Shown piece after piece: positions 36,871-50,700 of a stretch of 64,000 bases of DNA. The first letter of the stretch is position 1, and the number at the start of each line of letters is the position of its first letter. The translations under genes were made by a program, and so were the position numbers. Source of the stretch: Pyrrhoderma lamaoense (Eukaryota; Basidiomycota; Agaricomycetes; Hymenochaetales; Hymenochaetaceae); assembly GCA_002794735.1 (NCBI GenBank), contig NBAZ01000002.1:2108001-2172000 (forward strand), written 5' to 3'. Under the pieces are notes generated by a model, which was not told the DNA's origin, did not search any database, and saw only the letters and a program-made list of their open reading frames with translations.

Positions 36871-37717
36871 TCAAGATAAAAACCCTATATTATTAGATGG
36901 ATCAGGCAAAGTTACTCCCGAAGCTAGATTAAAAAAATACTTACAGTACTGTGCGGTATACTTCACCGAAATATCTCCAGAGCCAGGTGTGCACTTCAGG
37001 AATCATTTAGTACACAGAATTGGACCAGAAAAATATCAAACTTACTGATTTCGGTGGTTGTCCAAACCTAGTCTCGAGGCGGTAGACAGTTTTCGCCAAG
37101 TCACCCTGCTGGTTTTGGAGTTGTAGCCAATCAACATCCTGGGGTCCAGTCGGTGCAGCAAGGTCTCCAACTTTAACGTCGAGAGTGAATGCATTAGGAT
37201 CACCCTTGTGAGAAGCAGCACGAGCATCGAAGACGGGGCTTAGACCACTTCCAGACGGATTGTTAATGAAGTAGTGTTGCCCAAACACGGAGAAAACACA
37301 TGAAAACTCTTCAGCAATCACTTCAGCAGACCAAGAATTTGTGGCATTCCAGATCTCAAAGGCAATGGTTGTTAAGTCATCAAATATTCCTGACCCATAT
37401 ATGCAGGATATGTCAAGAAGCTCTGCTACTGCACCGATAGAGCTATTTATGCGGGGTTAGAATATCTTGAATGGGATATAGAGTGGACAAGCTAACGTAT
37501 ATACACCCGAGTCAGAACAAGTATAATTCTGAACACCTACTCCGAGGGTAATAGCAGTTGTGTATTGCCCACTAGGAAGAGTAAGGTTGTTCTGGTTCGG
37601 AGGCAAGTAAGGAGTGACAGAAGAAACGTCACAATTGGAGTATGTAGGGACGGATGGTGTAGCAGACACCAATAGTGCGCTAGAAAACAAAGAGGCAAGA
37701 GCTGGAAGGAGGAACAT
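36871..37717 (-). CDS. Secreted DUF3455 protein, copy B (intact)
   Basis: Four exons with an unbroken frame. Signal peptide MFLLPALASLFSSALLVSAT, then NLTLPSGQYTTAITLGVGVQ, NYTCSDSGVYT, SIGAVAELLDISCI, HYFINNPSGSGLSPVFDARA, FTLDVKVGDLAAP, GPQDVDWLQLQNQQGDLAKT, CTPGSGDISVKYTAQY and terminal WFLS. Length is about 240 residues, usual for DUF3455. Repeated Cys and the signal peptide suggest a folded secreted or wall protein. No catalytic residue is recognised and the function is unknown. Copy A, 1.2 kb downstream in the same orientation, shares intron positions, so they are tandem duplicates. A TATAAAAG box is at 37808-37815. Confidence 0.87.
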
Positions 37718-39914
37718 GGCTTAATTTTTCGAGTTAAATTGGCTCTTCGAGTATCCTGTGGCTACAAAGGATGAGGGAAGATGAATTAAAGAGGCTGCAA
37801 AGAAGCCCTTTTATAGGGAAGAACAAGGCTATTCGAGTCGACCGTATTGGCATCGCCCAGGGTTTCACCACCAAGCATGCAACAGTGTTTCTGAACGCTC
37901 ATACAAGGACCTATAGTAAGAGACTTGAGGTATTGCGGCAAGGAATAGGCCGAACACAGCTCTAGATCCATCTTCATAATTATCACATAAATTGAACATA
38001 CAAACTAAACATACATGTCACCACTTGGAGGTCACAAGCATGACGGGGCGCCATCGGACTGATTTTCAAATATTAGAGTCGATTTGAAGAAACGGTAGCA
38101 TTCCACACCGCGATGCATATATACGGACAATGTTTAATTGTCAGCTTCCAGTATTTCAAGGCCTGAATCAGTCCTGGATTAATGAAGACACTGTGTAAGA
38201 TATTAGTATTTTAAAATGCGGAATCCGTGTGAGATCTGATCACCAAATATCTCTTTCTATTCTTCTTCTTGGAAATTTGGCCATGAAACAGCAAATAAAC
38301 AGGCTATGTTTTGTTTGAAAAGATACAGTCTTCGGGCTAATGCGGCTTATCCCGCATCGCTTTCACATTGTACATGTACACAAAACATATCCGCACTGCT
38401 CTCTTATAATACCCGCTTATGTTATTACCAACATCTATCCCAGCTAAAACGTATATGGCTCGCGGCTTTCTTTTTCTGGAGTTACTGTCAAGTTTCATTA
38501 CAAATTTAGACATTGGAGACACAGGTGACTAGACCAAGTAAGATTTCGGACCCGCGATGGGATAACACGGATTTCAAAACACTATTGACCCGTTTCTTCG
38601 GTGTATCATTTACTACCCGAGAGTTACCATCCTTAGCAAAGCACCGGAGGCCCATGGATGAGACATGCAATATACTCTATGCAAGACTTATGTGATCACT
38701 ATTCTTTCTTTCATTGACAAGGATGATGGGCTTTGCCAACTTTTCGTGAGAATGACACCTTCTTGACTTAGTCATTCTTTAGTGCTTTAAACCATTAAGC
38801 GGATTGAGCTTTAGTTAGATGTCAGGCAGCATTCCGAGTACATCCCAGTAGTCCATCTTTCAAATTACATCTAAAGATCTCAGGCAACAGGATATTTGCG
38901 GATATTCCTGTTCCCCCTCTGACCATACTGGAAGACTCTTCTAATGATGTACTTCTGTGGAGAGCCCCGCTCAAAACTGACCTGACTCCTGTCAGAGGCT
39001 CCTTATAGAACCTATCTTATTTTGTAGACAACCCCGACTGGAATAGGAGGTTGGGTAAGCGTGTAATGATTTATTAGGGAAACTACGTACACGAAAGTCC
39101 GTAGCACATCTCATGCATACGATTTCTCATGTTCCTTTCGCGCAGTAGAAAGGAGCGTCAGTAGCTACATATACATATATCTCCTTTGTAGGGCTGTCCG
39201 GATATCGGATCTTGTGTTTAAGGGTGCAAGGAACATGAAAGAGGCGTAATCAAGTGGCTGGGTGGTGTTTAAATGCGGAGGATGCTGGGCTAAAAGATGC
39301 GAATATTATAAGACTATTGATAGCATCTTTTTGGAGTACTTATCATATAAGTAACTCTGAGAATCATTGTTTTTATGCTGTTATTTTACACTAATATGAA
39401 AACTTTGTAACGGTAAAGCTGGTAAGTGGCGCATACTCACAAGCTATAAATATGTATAAATATATGTCAATAAGAAACAGTAACCTCTCAATTCCTGGAT
39501 TCACCCTGTTATAAGTCTATTAAAAGGCGATAATGATCATACATAATATGCCGAACTCACGATAGATGTAGAGAAACTGATACTGATACTGTTCTTGACC
39601 AATGTCTACCTCTTTCACTGCCACATCTCTTCCGATTATCTTCCTAATCCCAACCAGATTACTGCACTTCCGCGATGAAAAAGACACATAACCAGAGCAT
39701 AAGAGTAATTCTCAGACTAGCTCAGCTCACTATATGTATATCACCTCTTGAGAGTGCTATTCATCTTCTGTACTGCCTGTCAGTCAGCTCGGGGGAGAAA
39801 ATCCGAAGTATGAATCACTCAGTCAGCCGGAGTAACTAAAGGCCAATGATAAACCATTGACTAGCTCCACACTATCACCTCATATGATTATTTCCCCCTG
39901 AAACTCTCCTAGAT
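37718..39914. other. 2.2 kb gene-poor region inside the DUF3455 cluster
   Basis: It contains the copy B promoter (TATAAAAG at 37808-37815, minus strand) and otherwise AT-rich unique-looking DNA with only short ORFs (38306-38509, 38513-38695) that show no domain. No inverted repeats or target-site duplications marking a mobile element were seen by eye. Confidence 0.35.
37808..37815 (-). promoter_or_regulatory. TATA box of DUF3455 copy B
   Basis: TATAAAAG on the minus strand inside CCCTATAAAAGGG, about 90 bp before the start codon at 37717. Confidence 0.55.
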
Positions 39915-40545
39915 ATGACACATCTCTCAGCTTCCTCTGCTCTTCTAATGGGCGCTACTAATTGCTTTTTTAACTCCTTAAAGAACTACAACGTGCAATA
40001 TCCCAGATACCAACCCGTCTTTACCCAACAATGAGACGGTACTTGTATTGCTAACAAGCGGATCGTAGCAACGAAAGCCCTTGGTATCGGCTACCAGAAC
40101 TAGACCCCCATCAATACTGGCTACACGTGAGTTGGAAGTTATACAATTCATAGTCCAAATCTCTCTGTTAATACATGTAACTCTATTCAAGCGCAATTGG
40201 CGCTGTAGCAGAAACTTTTGATATGACGTAACTTTCATACTAAGATAGCTACACAAGTATCTCAGCTATAGCATACAATACCTGGAACAACTCCTTAACC
40301 TCGGCTGATGACTTCCTCAAGCAGCTTCGCAATATCCAGCTTATTCCCAAACTGCTTCATCAATAATCCTTCTTGTAATGGGTTAACATTGAGCCCCTTC
40401 TTCGATGTCCACCCAGTATCAGCAGACCCTAATAAGTATGCTCGTTTGAGGAAAGACGGACTGGGGGAAGCTCCGAGTGGTCCTCAGATTATACCTTGGT
40501 TGGTTTCAACTCACGGCCGTTCAGGGAGGGCTCGCTAAAACTGTC
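39915..40545 (+). pseudogene. Decayed DUF3455 gene, copy C
   Basis: On the plus strand, opposite to copies A and B, the family layout can still be read: a start (MTHLSASSALLMGA), then KALGIGYQN followed by a stop (TAG 40101-40103) where the intact copies have a Tyr codon, and the same intron position (GTGAGT after GGCTACAC). IGAVAETFDMT follows and also runs into a stop, then INNPSCNGLTLSPFFDV and GEAPSGPQIIPWL. There is an earlier in-frame stop at 40032-40034 and several frame changes. In-frame nonsense codons plus substituted motif residues mark true decay, unlike the clean one-base slips elsewhere in the window. Confidence 0.75.
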
Positions 40546-41503
40546 CTACGCGTTTACATCTAATATTTATAGCCTCCATCCTCGGTGGGCTGTGCTTTTG
40601 AGTAATTTTGTTTTTCAATACTGTCATATCTGCCTTCTGTTCCGTAAGTATGCGCTTGGATCTAAGGATATAAAATTCAAGTACGCTGCGCAGTACTGTT
40701 CGTTATTTTATCAAAATGTATGACGTGATAAATCGATATCTGATTTAAATATTGAATTAGGGGCACACAACCGACGTTGGCGGCACTATGAAATGATACT
40801 CATCAGTACTTGATGTTTTATATATTTTACCCATCCCTTATATTGTTTATGCCTATGGACACGGATACAATATTTATACGTTCCTGTTTTATTTTTATGA
40901 CCTGTTTCATTTGAAAGAAGTTTGTCAGCCAGTTCAGTTCTGAATTTTTGCAATCAAATTCGATGAGAAAAAATTATCCCTCAGATGAATTCTTCCGGAG
41001 CAAGGTAGATTACACAGACCGAGTTGCAGCCATTACTGACATTCAGTATACCTTTCCAACTACTATACCTTATAGTCGTAGGGCGTTACGACTAACTCAA
41101 TAGACCACTTATTGAGCTCAGACTCGATTTACGGTGCTGCGTCGCGCTAAAAAATCGATAGTCAAGTTATTATTGCTTGAGATCTCCTAGTCACGTCGGT
41201 TATCTGTTACTTCCCGTGAACTAAAGAAGAGGAGATACAAATATAGTTCAAACTACTCGGGTGTGCACTGTCAGCTCAATACGTCGTGACATGTGTGAAG
41301 CATAAATAGTAGAAAAACATAGCATTGATTTTCGGTTCATAAATAGTACATATGAGAAATGATCTATCGTCCGAGTACAGGGAAATGGTCAGCATAGTTT
41401 AAAACCATAGAAATCGTGAAGATATAACTAAGTCAATGTAAAAATGAAATGGGTTCCGATAAAAATGAAAAATAGTGGGCACAAAATGGCTATTATATAT
41501 ATT
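40546..41503. other. Gene-free spacer with two adjacent hairpins
   Basis: About 960 bp between the DUF3455 relic and the debranching enzyme gene. It holds two neighbouring perfect inverted repeats: AGTCGTA/TACGACT (41074-41093) and CTCAATA/TATTGAG (41096-41116). They do not form a tRNA cloverleaf. Nothing else is supported. Confidence 0.4.
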
Positions 41504-44500
41504 CTAAAGGTTGTTGATCTTGTGTACGTCCTCTAGGAAATCAAGCATGGTGCTAGCACTCCAAGCCTGTGTAGCACATGAATCGTGGCAATAGCTGCCA
41601 TTTTCATTCGTCAATTCAGGGATACCTCTCCAAGGGTCATTTTCCACATGGCGCTTCGTAGGTAATATGTGACTATGTAATCGATGAAGTGTGACGTTCT
41701 TATCCTATTTTGTTCATTAATACGAGACATCTCTGAGTTTTGTCCTTTATTTGGCTTACCTCTTTTCCATCACCAACGATAGTATCGAAATGCAAGTAAG
41801 CACGTAAGAAGAATCCAAGAGGCCAACCCCATTCAGGTCCATTGTGATAATTGAGACCTTTCGCAACACTTGGGTCGTAAGAATCGTTGGCATTGTCGTA
41901 GTTGGGACGATACTGCGAATCACTTGGGTCCAAGGTCTTCATTCCCATAGGACCACGGAGGACCTTGTCAGCAATCTTCAGTGCACCAATAGCATGCTCC
42001 GGATTGAAGATTTCAGGAGCGACAGTCATTGCAATTGGATAGTTGCAACGCAATTGATAATCAGACCACTCTCTTCCTTCACCAGATCCGTATACATCCT
42101 TGTAAATACCGCGGCGGTTTACAAGACCAGAGTTAACTCGGTAATGTGAGTCCTCAGAAGGTTCTAATTAAGATTGTTTTGATTAATAATTTATTATATA
42201 ATGGAACGAAATTTCACTCGTACCAGATGGGATAAAGTAGTGAGACTCAAAGTTAGCTTTGATTATGTCAGCCCATTCTCTATAAGTGACAAGGCGTCGA
42301 GTTCCATTTACTAGTGAAGTTCCCCTGTGAGTTCCGGTATTTGAAAATGAGATGAAATAAAACTCACTATCAGCCTCAACACCTTCGAAGGGGAATTTTC
42401 CGGCCTTGCGCAGTTCATCAAGCCATATGAGGGTGCTTGCAACCAGACCAGTGATTTCCACAGGTGCGCCATCACGTGGAGTACCAGGAATACCTTTGGT
42501 TCCTGCCTTCTCAGATTCTCCCATCTTGTCCATCCATGTTCCACAATTATATCTATTGCCACCATGAACGAATCCAGTCGACCAATCTACATACACATCG
42601 ATATTGAATCCTTCGTCACGCATTTGCATATCCAGGTTCGGGCCTGCATTGTACTCTCTGAAGTGTATACCATCGGCATGACGCTGAAGTATCTCTTGAA
42701 TGATTTCAGAGATAGTACTTGAGTAGGCATATGCCCTTTCGTCGTCCCAAGGAACAAATGTGTCGTCTTTGGGGAACCTGCGCTTAACGGGTTCGGACAG
42801 GAGGGAAAGCCCATCGGGAGCGGTTTTGACATAGTCCTGAATATTCTGGAGCATCCACCAGGGTGAATCACGTGAATTGTAACGGGGATTTCGGACCGAA
42901 TCCAAAAGGTTAGGAATAAGACCATGCTTAAGTGTAGAAGCAAAGGCAAGTATGTGCTTCTTTGCACCATCGAAATTTCCAGTGGTAAGGAACAGTCCGC
43001 GGAGAGAAATGAATACATCACGACCCCAGGTTCTAGCCCATCCGGCGGCAAAGTGGGGTAAACCAGCCGCAAGCGAAGGAACAGGCTTGCTTGGGTCAAG
43101 AGAAGCCGACTTAACAAGGCCATACATTTGAATGGAGCACAGCGCCAAGTCTTGAGTAAGATCATGACCGTTCACAATGAATTCCGAGCACTGTTCAATA
43201 GCAACACGGCGAGCGGCTTTATACGCAGTGAAAATCACCATAGCAAAATACTTGGGCCTCAAGAAAGGAGGTATTCCCGCCTTAATCCTATCGAACCTTT
43301 CTTTGAACCAGGCAGCAGGCTTCTTGAGACGTGGCAACATGTCCGCTTGCCTAGAAGCAATCAGTCTTTGACAAGGATTGTATTTTAATAAGAAGACTCA
43401 CATCATAAGACGGTTGTAAATATAGTCGAAGGCCCAAGTACCGTCTCTTAGATTAGCACACAAAGGATGTCCCAAGTCATTGTGCTTCATTATATGGCGG
43501 AGAGGGTGCATCCAACCCTCTAGACCAGAGTATGTGAGTTTACCCAAATCCGGAACGTTGTACACGCCAATTTGACTATCAGTTGCGTCGAGCTCCTCTC
43601 CTTCTGCACGATGGAGGACAATGTTCAAATCAACAAAGTCAAGATCTGCAAAGGCTTCTTCTGCTCCAGAACTACAGAAAGCGTCCAGATCGGCCTCGAT
43701 TCCTTGAAGCTGTGTTTCGAATACCATAACACTACCCGGGGGGAAGTAATCCGGTACAATTATCTGGGTGTACGGCCCTTCCTGGTCCACAGATTCAATC
43801 GGGGTGACGGGTTTGATATCCTCCAGGGAAGAAGGAAGTCCTTGGAGAAGGTTTGAATCATTTCCTCCTTCATAAGACGTAACATTAACTGTGGAACCAA
43901 GGACGAATCTAGCTTTGGTCCTTCTCAATTTAAGGGGTTCAACTGTTGTATATCGTAAATGAGCTGCACTGATTATATTACATTGTACAAGAAAACGACT
44001 TACTCCAGCCACGTTCCTTGGATCCCTTTGTGAATGCAGTATGTGCGACAAGCAAGTAACCCTTCTGTGTTGAAGGCTGTACACGATGAAGTACGATATA
44101 CTATGCTTGCAAATGAGCCGTTGTATAATTTAGTATTAGAATAAAATGCATACATCATTCTCTTGATGAACATGGCCCTCACTGAATCCTTCAAGGACCA
44201 TCTCTGTGTGCAGGTGGTTTAAGATACGCTTGACAGAGCTTATTCCCCCCTTATTATTGAGATCATATTTACGATTGTCTGTAACAATGTTCAAGAGTCT
44301 TGGGTACAGATCATCAAATCCTTTGACTGAACCGATGGCGGAGTATGAGAATGTTACCAGCGCGCCAGTAGAAAGTGCATCTTCAGCGCTACGTTTATGC
44401 AAAGGAGACTCGTTGTCGTGAGTTAAATCAAAGAACAAAGCATGAGGTACAGATCCTTGAAGTGGGGTTATTCTGCATGGTCGGTTGGGACCTTTCCCAG

Positions 44501-46941
44501 TAGGAGGGGGAAGTTCATCAAGACTTGTAAGACAAGCAGAGTCCATTGAACCTATAGTATGGTCAGCAGTATACCAGAACAATACGTGTTGCTACTAACC
44601 GATAGGCTTTCCGACACCGAACCTATACAGCAATCTGGAGAAGTCCTTTGGATCATGGCCATTGTATGCCTCGCGAATCAGGCTATTAATGCCCAGTCGG
44701 CTCACAAAATGTGTATCCATGTCTTCACTACCCGTGAAGAGTTCTGCACATACATACAAGTCCGGATTGACTACACGTGCAGCGTCAAGAAGGGTTGTAC
44801 CAACATGCAATGGTGTTGAATGACAGTTATCAATGCGGAAACCATCAAAAGTAGCTGCCAATTCTTGAACATATTTCTTCATATGCTCCCAGAGCCATGG
44901 GTTGTCTTCGGGACCATCTCCATAACGAAGTTTGACACAATCACCCCATACGATAACCTCCCGACGTAAATAAGATTTAGAAGGAGGCAAGGCAAAGTTC
45001 TGAAGAGGGTTAGCATCCCAGATCCAACCATTGTTTGCTAGTGCTCTTGCTCTTGGATCATGTTGATCAGTATTAAGACGAGTAAAATAGACCTCAACTA
45101 GAGGTGATCTGAAGAAATTGATAGTATAGTTGAGTAAAATGTCATCTGAGACGATAATCCTTGACTCACTCCTCAGTAATCTCTCCAAGTTTTGGACCAT
45201 GATCAGCAAGTCTTGTATAATCGACGCGGTTTCTGATGTTATCAAGAGCGACACGCGTATCTTCTTCCCATTCTTGATAAAGAGCAACATTCAAAACATC
45301 GACCACTCTCACCCAAGCATCTGAGAGTGCTTCCTCATCTGTAAGTTCAAAAGCTGCTTTAACCAGACTCGCAGCGAAGTCCGGCTTAACTGTCATGGCA
45401 TAACGGTGGTGGAACTTCCTAGAGTCGTCAAGCTCTCCGGAGGAACGGACTATTTCAGCTAGTTCCACCACATTCTTATGGAGAACGTCGGGTCCATTCC
45501 AGAGAGGTGCTGATGCTAGTGCAGCCTTGACTGCAGACTTTTGTTCCTTGACGTCAAGAACGTAGTACTGCCAGAGGTTTAAGGCGCTTATTTCCTGGCG
45601 GAAGGCGTTTATAAGAATATCAAGATCTCCGGCCGAGTTTACTGATGTGGGAAGGCCTTTGGCTTTAAGTGACTTAGAGAACTCTAACATAGCTGTGTCA
45701 AGTTCAAGTGCTGGTGTGAGATGAGGTGTATTGAAGGGACTGAAACCTAAAATAAAAGTTACTAAGTTCACAAGTGATATGGAAAAAGGTGGGACATACC
45801 AGCTTCAGGATGCTCAAGCAGCCAAGCACTATTATTCGCCGTATGATTCAGTACAACGTCTGTACAGCTAAGAAGGCCATATTCCTCTTTTGCAACTCTT
45901 AGTTTCCTCTGAACGCGTCTTACCCCTTCTTCTCTGGAACCTTTCCAGCCAGGCTCAAAGAGTGCAGAGTCATATGAGAGGAAATCTGCAAGGGAATAAG
46001 GACTACCGCTTTCTCCCCTTTGCTGGAGTGGCGTGTAATGTAGCATATTATATCCTCTTTCCGATGCCTCCTTTAGATAGGGTCTCCATTGTTCCAAAGT
46101 ACCCATCCACTTGGCAACAACTGTTAAAATCGCAAGACCATCCATAGGTATATTGACCTGCTCTCTCATAACCTTACCTCCGTCTGAAAGGGGCAAAGCA
46201 TCGCTGGAGAGGATCGGAGTACGTTTTTGAATCCGCAAAATTGGATCAATGTTAAAGTAACCCTCCCGGCCTTTCACCCTTTCCTCACCTGAGTCAGAAT
46301 CATACTCTACCCAGTACGCAAATGCACCAGCATGAGAAATAGGAAGATCGATTTGTATGGGTTTTGATACATCTGTAGGTAGCCTATAAGAAAGGATGTT
46401 TAGTTATTCACTAATCACAGATGAGCAAACATATATAAAGATGGCACCGACTTCTTCTCCTGGAAGCGATTACGATCAAAGGTGCCTCCATGGATAGGGA
46501 AGTTAGTCTTGAAAGTACCATTCCTAGACGCCGGGGTACCCGAATCAAGGCTGATACGTAGAACATAAGGGATATATGGCGGCGGAAGACGTATGTACTA
46601 TAATTATTAGAAGGGGGGTTGTAGAAGCCGGATTTCATTAGAAAAGAATAGTTTGAGAAGTTATAAGAATAAAGTTATTCGCATACAGATTTATCCTTGT
46701 TCGGACCGCCATCTGGATCTAGTTTTAGTTCGTATACTTGGATCGGAGTCTCCCCAGGAATAACTGCATTCTCGAAAAAATCTATGGCCTCGTCTGCAGG
46801 AGTCTTGGGTGTTTTCTTTGGATTAGAAACAGGAAATCCATGGTGAGGTATATTGATAGTTGGAGATGCCACATTCTTTGCACTGTCACCATTGTGAGAT
46901 GGGATAGAGCCGGAGACCTTTGAGGTATCTACTGTGGACAT
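41504..46941 (-). CDS. Glycogen debranching enzyme (4-alpha-glucanotransferase / amylo-alpha-1,6-glucosidase)
   Basis: A large multi-exon gene of roughly 1500 residues, the size of eukaryotic debranching enzyme. The N-terminal glucanotransferase half has [56 protein letters not shown] with the nucleophile Asp, [12 protein letters not shown] with the acid Glu, and DLTHDNESP. The C-terminal glucosidase half has [83 protein letters not shown] and [18 protein letters not shown]. It ends VHKINNL. The two active sites remove glycogen branches in the cytosol, freeing glucose next to phosphorylase. The true start is the ATG at 46941 ([11 protein letters not shown]). No frame error was seen in the exons I followed. 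Confidence 0.96.
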
Positions 46942-47793
46942 CTTCGTCAACGGCGCGAGCGATGAAAGAGATGGGGAGTAAAGAAAGTGGCGGAAGAGAG
47001 AATCTTTTGTTGATATATGCGGGGGACTGTCGGAGTTTATTTAAATCGCGTCTTTGCAGTGACGTACCATGTTCGCACCTAGGCCTTGTTAGTCGACTCC
47101 GACCCAGCCACAAACAATTCTATTTCTTGTTCTATGGATCAATGTTCCAAGCAATACTATCGAATATAGCTTATACAGCCTTCTGATTGACGTCTGAAAG
47201 CATAGCAGTCGTAGACAGAGGTTTTGAGTCCCGTTCGATTGTTTTTCACCAAGTTTCTTCTTTGAGAATAGTGCAGTAGTGAATTTATTAATATTATTAT
47301 GGAGTATATATAATTGAATCGCAGAGTTTTTCTCACCTTTGATTAAATCATTAAATCAAAGCTGTCCAGCGTATGTGAGCATTTTTATCGCCACATCCCA
47401 CAAAACTCTTGTTGCGTCTCGTATATGTACCGATGGGTGTAATTGAATTGATGTTGCGAGCTCAATTGCGCAAAGCTGGCTTGTTTTAGTTGGAAGCAAA
47501 GCAGGAGTTGAGTTGATGAGTCATGCTGATTTTCTTGCCTACTGTGGCCACTTACCAAAACCTTACTACCATCGGTTGCATACGGTTAAGTGTGAGGGGC
47601 ATCCCTTCAACTAGTCTCGCAAAGTAAGAGATTATCCATTGTAACTCAAGGCAAAACGGGTGCGCCGCATCTTATTTTTTTTTCTGTTCTCAACGTTCTA
47701 ATCTCACTAGGGCTTAAAGTTAATAGTGCATTGTCGACACCATCTCAGATCACTGTGAGAAGTCATCCTTGCGGCTAAGGGCTCCGCGAACCC
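46942..47793. other. Divergent promoter region, debranching enzyme / PAT1
   Basis: 850 bp between genes transcribed outward. A TTTAAAT element lies near 47038-47044, about 100 bp before the debranching enzyme start. A T-run precedes PAT1 (47670-47680). No gene is present. Confidence 0.35.
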
Positions 47794-50700
47794 ATGGCTT
47801 TCTTCGGTCTCGAAAATAATGCCCTCGAAGAGGAAAGACGCAAATTCCTTGCTGGTGAGCTTAAGGCAGAAGACGATATAGCCGTTTATAACTGGGGTGG
47901 GGAGGACTATGATGGCCTTGGAAACGCACTACAAGAGGGTGGTGATGACCTCAATGATGAGACTTTCGGTGGTACAGGTCCAGTCGGTTGGTCTTTCATG
48001 CCCTGATTTTTCAATCACTACCTAAAGCTGACTCAATGATCCCAAAGGTAAAGATTTCGATTTCTCTTCCCAGAAACTTAGCGATGCAGACCGACCTACT
48101 AGACAACGCATAACAAACGAAACGAAGCATATTCAGGATTCACTTCCTCTCGTAGAATCTGACAAAGTTATCCATTCAGGTATATAGCAAACACTCTCAC
48201 CCTTCTTGTTCTCCCTCCTCATACCATGTGCTAGTAAATCAGCCTACTAAAGCCCGCGATTCGGCTTGGGATGACAAGTCACCCTTTTCCGTTTTGCGTT
48301 CGTCGAGTGGTATTGGCCGTAGATCTGGTTCTGCTATCGGACACCAAGCATCCCCTAGTCTATCTAGCACCCTCTCTTCGTTACAGAGTACCCAGCATCA
48401 GTCCGCATCATCACATACGCAGTTGCAAGTGCAAGCTAATTCAAATGGTATGGTTGATTATTCAGCTCCCGGTACACGGAGTCTTGCAGAAATCGAAGCG
48501 GAAATGCGAGCTGCTGCCCAAAAGGCTCGGGATCAACATCAGAGACAGCTTATTCAAGAGCAACAGCAGCGACAGCTAATGCAAGAACAACAAAAATTAC
48601 AGCAGGATCAACAACTCATGCAACAACTTCTTCAACAGCAACAGCATCTGAAACCTCCCCGTATGCGCTCGGAATCTCCTTCTCTGTATCAAAACACGCA
48701 AATCAATGCACCCCAAGCTAGCTATCATATTTCTCATCCTGGATCCGAGAGTTATCGGCAACAGCAACAGCAGCAGGCACTATTACAGGAGGTTGAGAAC
48801 ATGCGCCTTCAAGACGCGTTACATCAACGTAAAGAGGCAGCTTATATGCCCGTGGACCTCCGACACCATAATCAAACTCCAATAGAGTTTATGCTTCAGA
48901 AAACTGCAGAACGTGAACGTGTCCTTCAGCAAGGGATGATGCATAATGTATCTAATGACCGCCTAGCAATGCATCAACTTCAGCTTCAACAACAGCGGCT
49001 TCATGAGCTACAAAATCTTCGTGAACAAGAGCTTCATTCCCGTTCAGTCAATGCAGATGATTTCCAAGTAAATCTGCGTCGACAGATTGTTGCAGATCAG
49101 CAGCGGCATGCTCAACTTGCTGCTGCAGGTTTACTCGAACCACGTCGTGAGTCTCCAATGGATCAACTGCAGCATCAGCTCAGACTCGCGATGGCCAACG
49201 AAATGGCAAGTAAGGCGCGCGGGGAGCATCAATCTAACGTGTTTGGAGCAAATCCAGTAGATATAGCTCAAATGCAAATGCAGCAGCGTGTTCTAGCGCA
49301 ACTTGCTCAGCAGGAATTCTCTCAAAATATGAGTGTAGTGAATGGTTCAAACGGTCAGGACATATCTAGCTCAAAGAGTCAGGACGCTCTTCGTGCCGAA
49401 GCGGTACGTAAGATCATGGAAGCTGAAAGACAAGAAGGCAAGCGGAGAAGAAAAGCACAAAAGATTGCGCACATGGTAATTCAGAGAAATATATTGTTCA
49501 TACATGGCTCGTTCATAATGGCCTTTTATTTTTTTTCTAGAGTCGCTACAACGATCTCATGACACAGTCAGACAAGGATTTCATTACTCGTATTCAGGTC
49601 TCGCAGTTGGTTACTTCGGATCCATATACCGAGGACTACTACGCACAAGTATATGCATCAAAGCGTCTACGTAGCGCGGCAGCCAATGAAGAACGTGTTC
49701 TCAAGTTCGGTTCGGGAGAGGGCGTGGGTCTTGGTTTTAATCAGCGTGCTGGTAACAGAAGACCAAATGCCATGCAGAGAATGGAAGCCCAGGTAGAGCG
49801 TATCGTAAATAATGCAAGACAAAGGGAAAAAGAAAAAGGCCTACACGGTAAATGATTTTGCTTCTCTTTCCCCCACATAGTTGTGTGTTACTTATTTTTA
49901 CCGCTAGCTATTCATAGCTTACAGGGCGCTCTCGGAAAGACCGCCGGAAGAAGTTACAAGGCAGCCCCGCGTCAACTACTCCAAGTGGATACTAATGGTT
50001 CAGCGGATCCGAATCTGGCTACTGCTCATGGACATATTTCAAAGGATGATTCGAAAAAGAATGCGGCCGGAGCGACGAAGGAGGCTGCAAAGCGAGGTCG
50101 TGAGGCCCTTGGCGTTCATGGAGATGTATGTTTTCAACTATCATAATGTAGGAACGTAGAGTTGACACATTGATAATGCATAACAGCTTACGGGAGCTGA
50201 GAAACGGGATCCTCTTACGCGACGGGAATGCCTTGTCATCTTAGAAAGTCTGTATGATAGTCTCCAACGAATCGAGCAGATGCAACGTGAGCATCCACTC
50301 GATGAAGATGAAGCACGTTCGCAAGAATGGTAAGTGTGAACATCATATTAATGGAGGAAATTCTCTTCCTAATCATTTTAACTTTAGGAATGCTCAATAT
50401 AAGGCAGAATTTGCACATCTTTGGGATAGTCTTCGAGTTATGGTTCCACTTGAATCTTGTGACCCTCATCCTTTCATCTCTCTCCTTGGTCCTTCAAAAG
50501 GCAAGAGGTTCTTGTCACGGCTTGTCCCCTATCTTGAAACACAACAAAAACTTCAAATTATCTGTCTCCTCGTTGCTTGTTACTCTCAAATCGACGTTGT
50601 TAAACATGCTGGCGTGCTTGATTCCCTAGTCGATACCCCTGAACGTATGGAGGTCTATAACCAGACCGAACTTTTCCTGTCAACAGTACTTCAATGTATA

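Noticed and set aside
37718..39914. Gene-poor region as a transposon remnant
   Set aside because: No terminal repeats, target-site duplication or transposase/reverse transcriptase motifs were visible. A repeat search against the whole genome would settle it.
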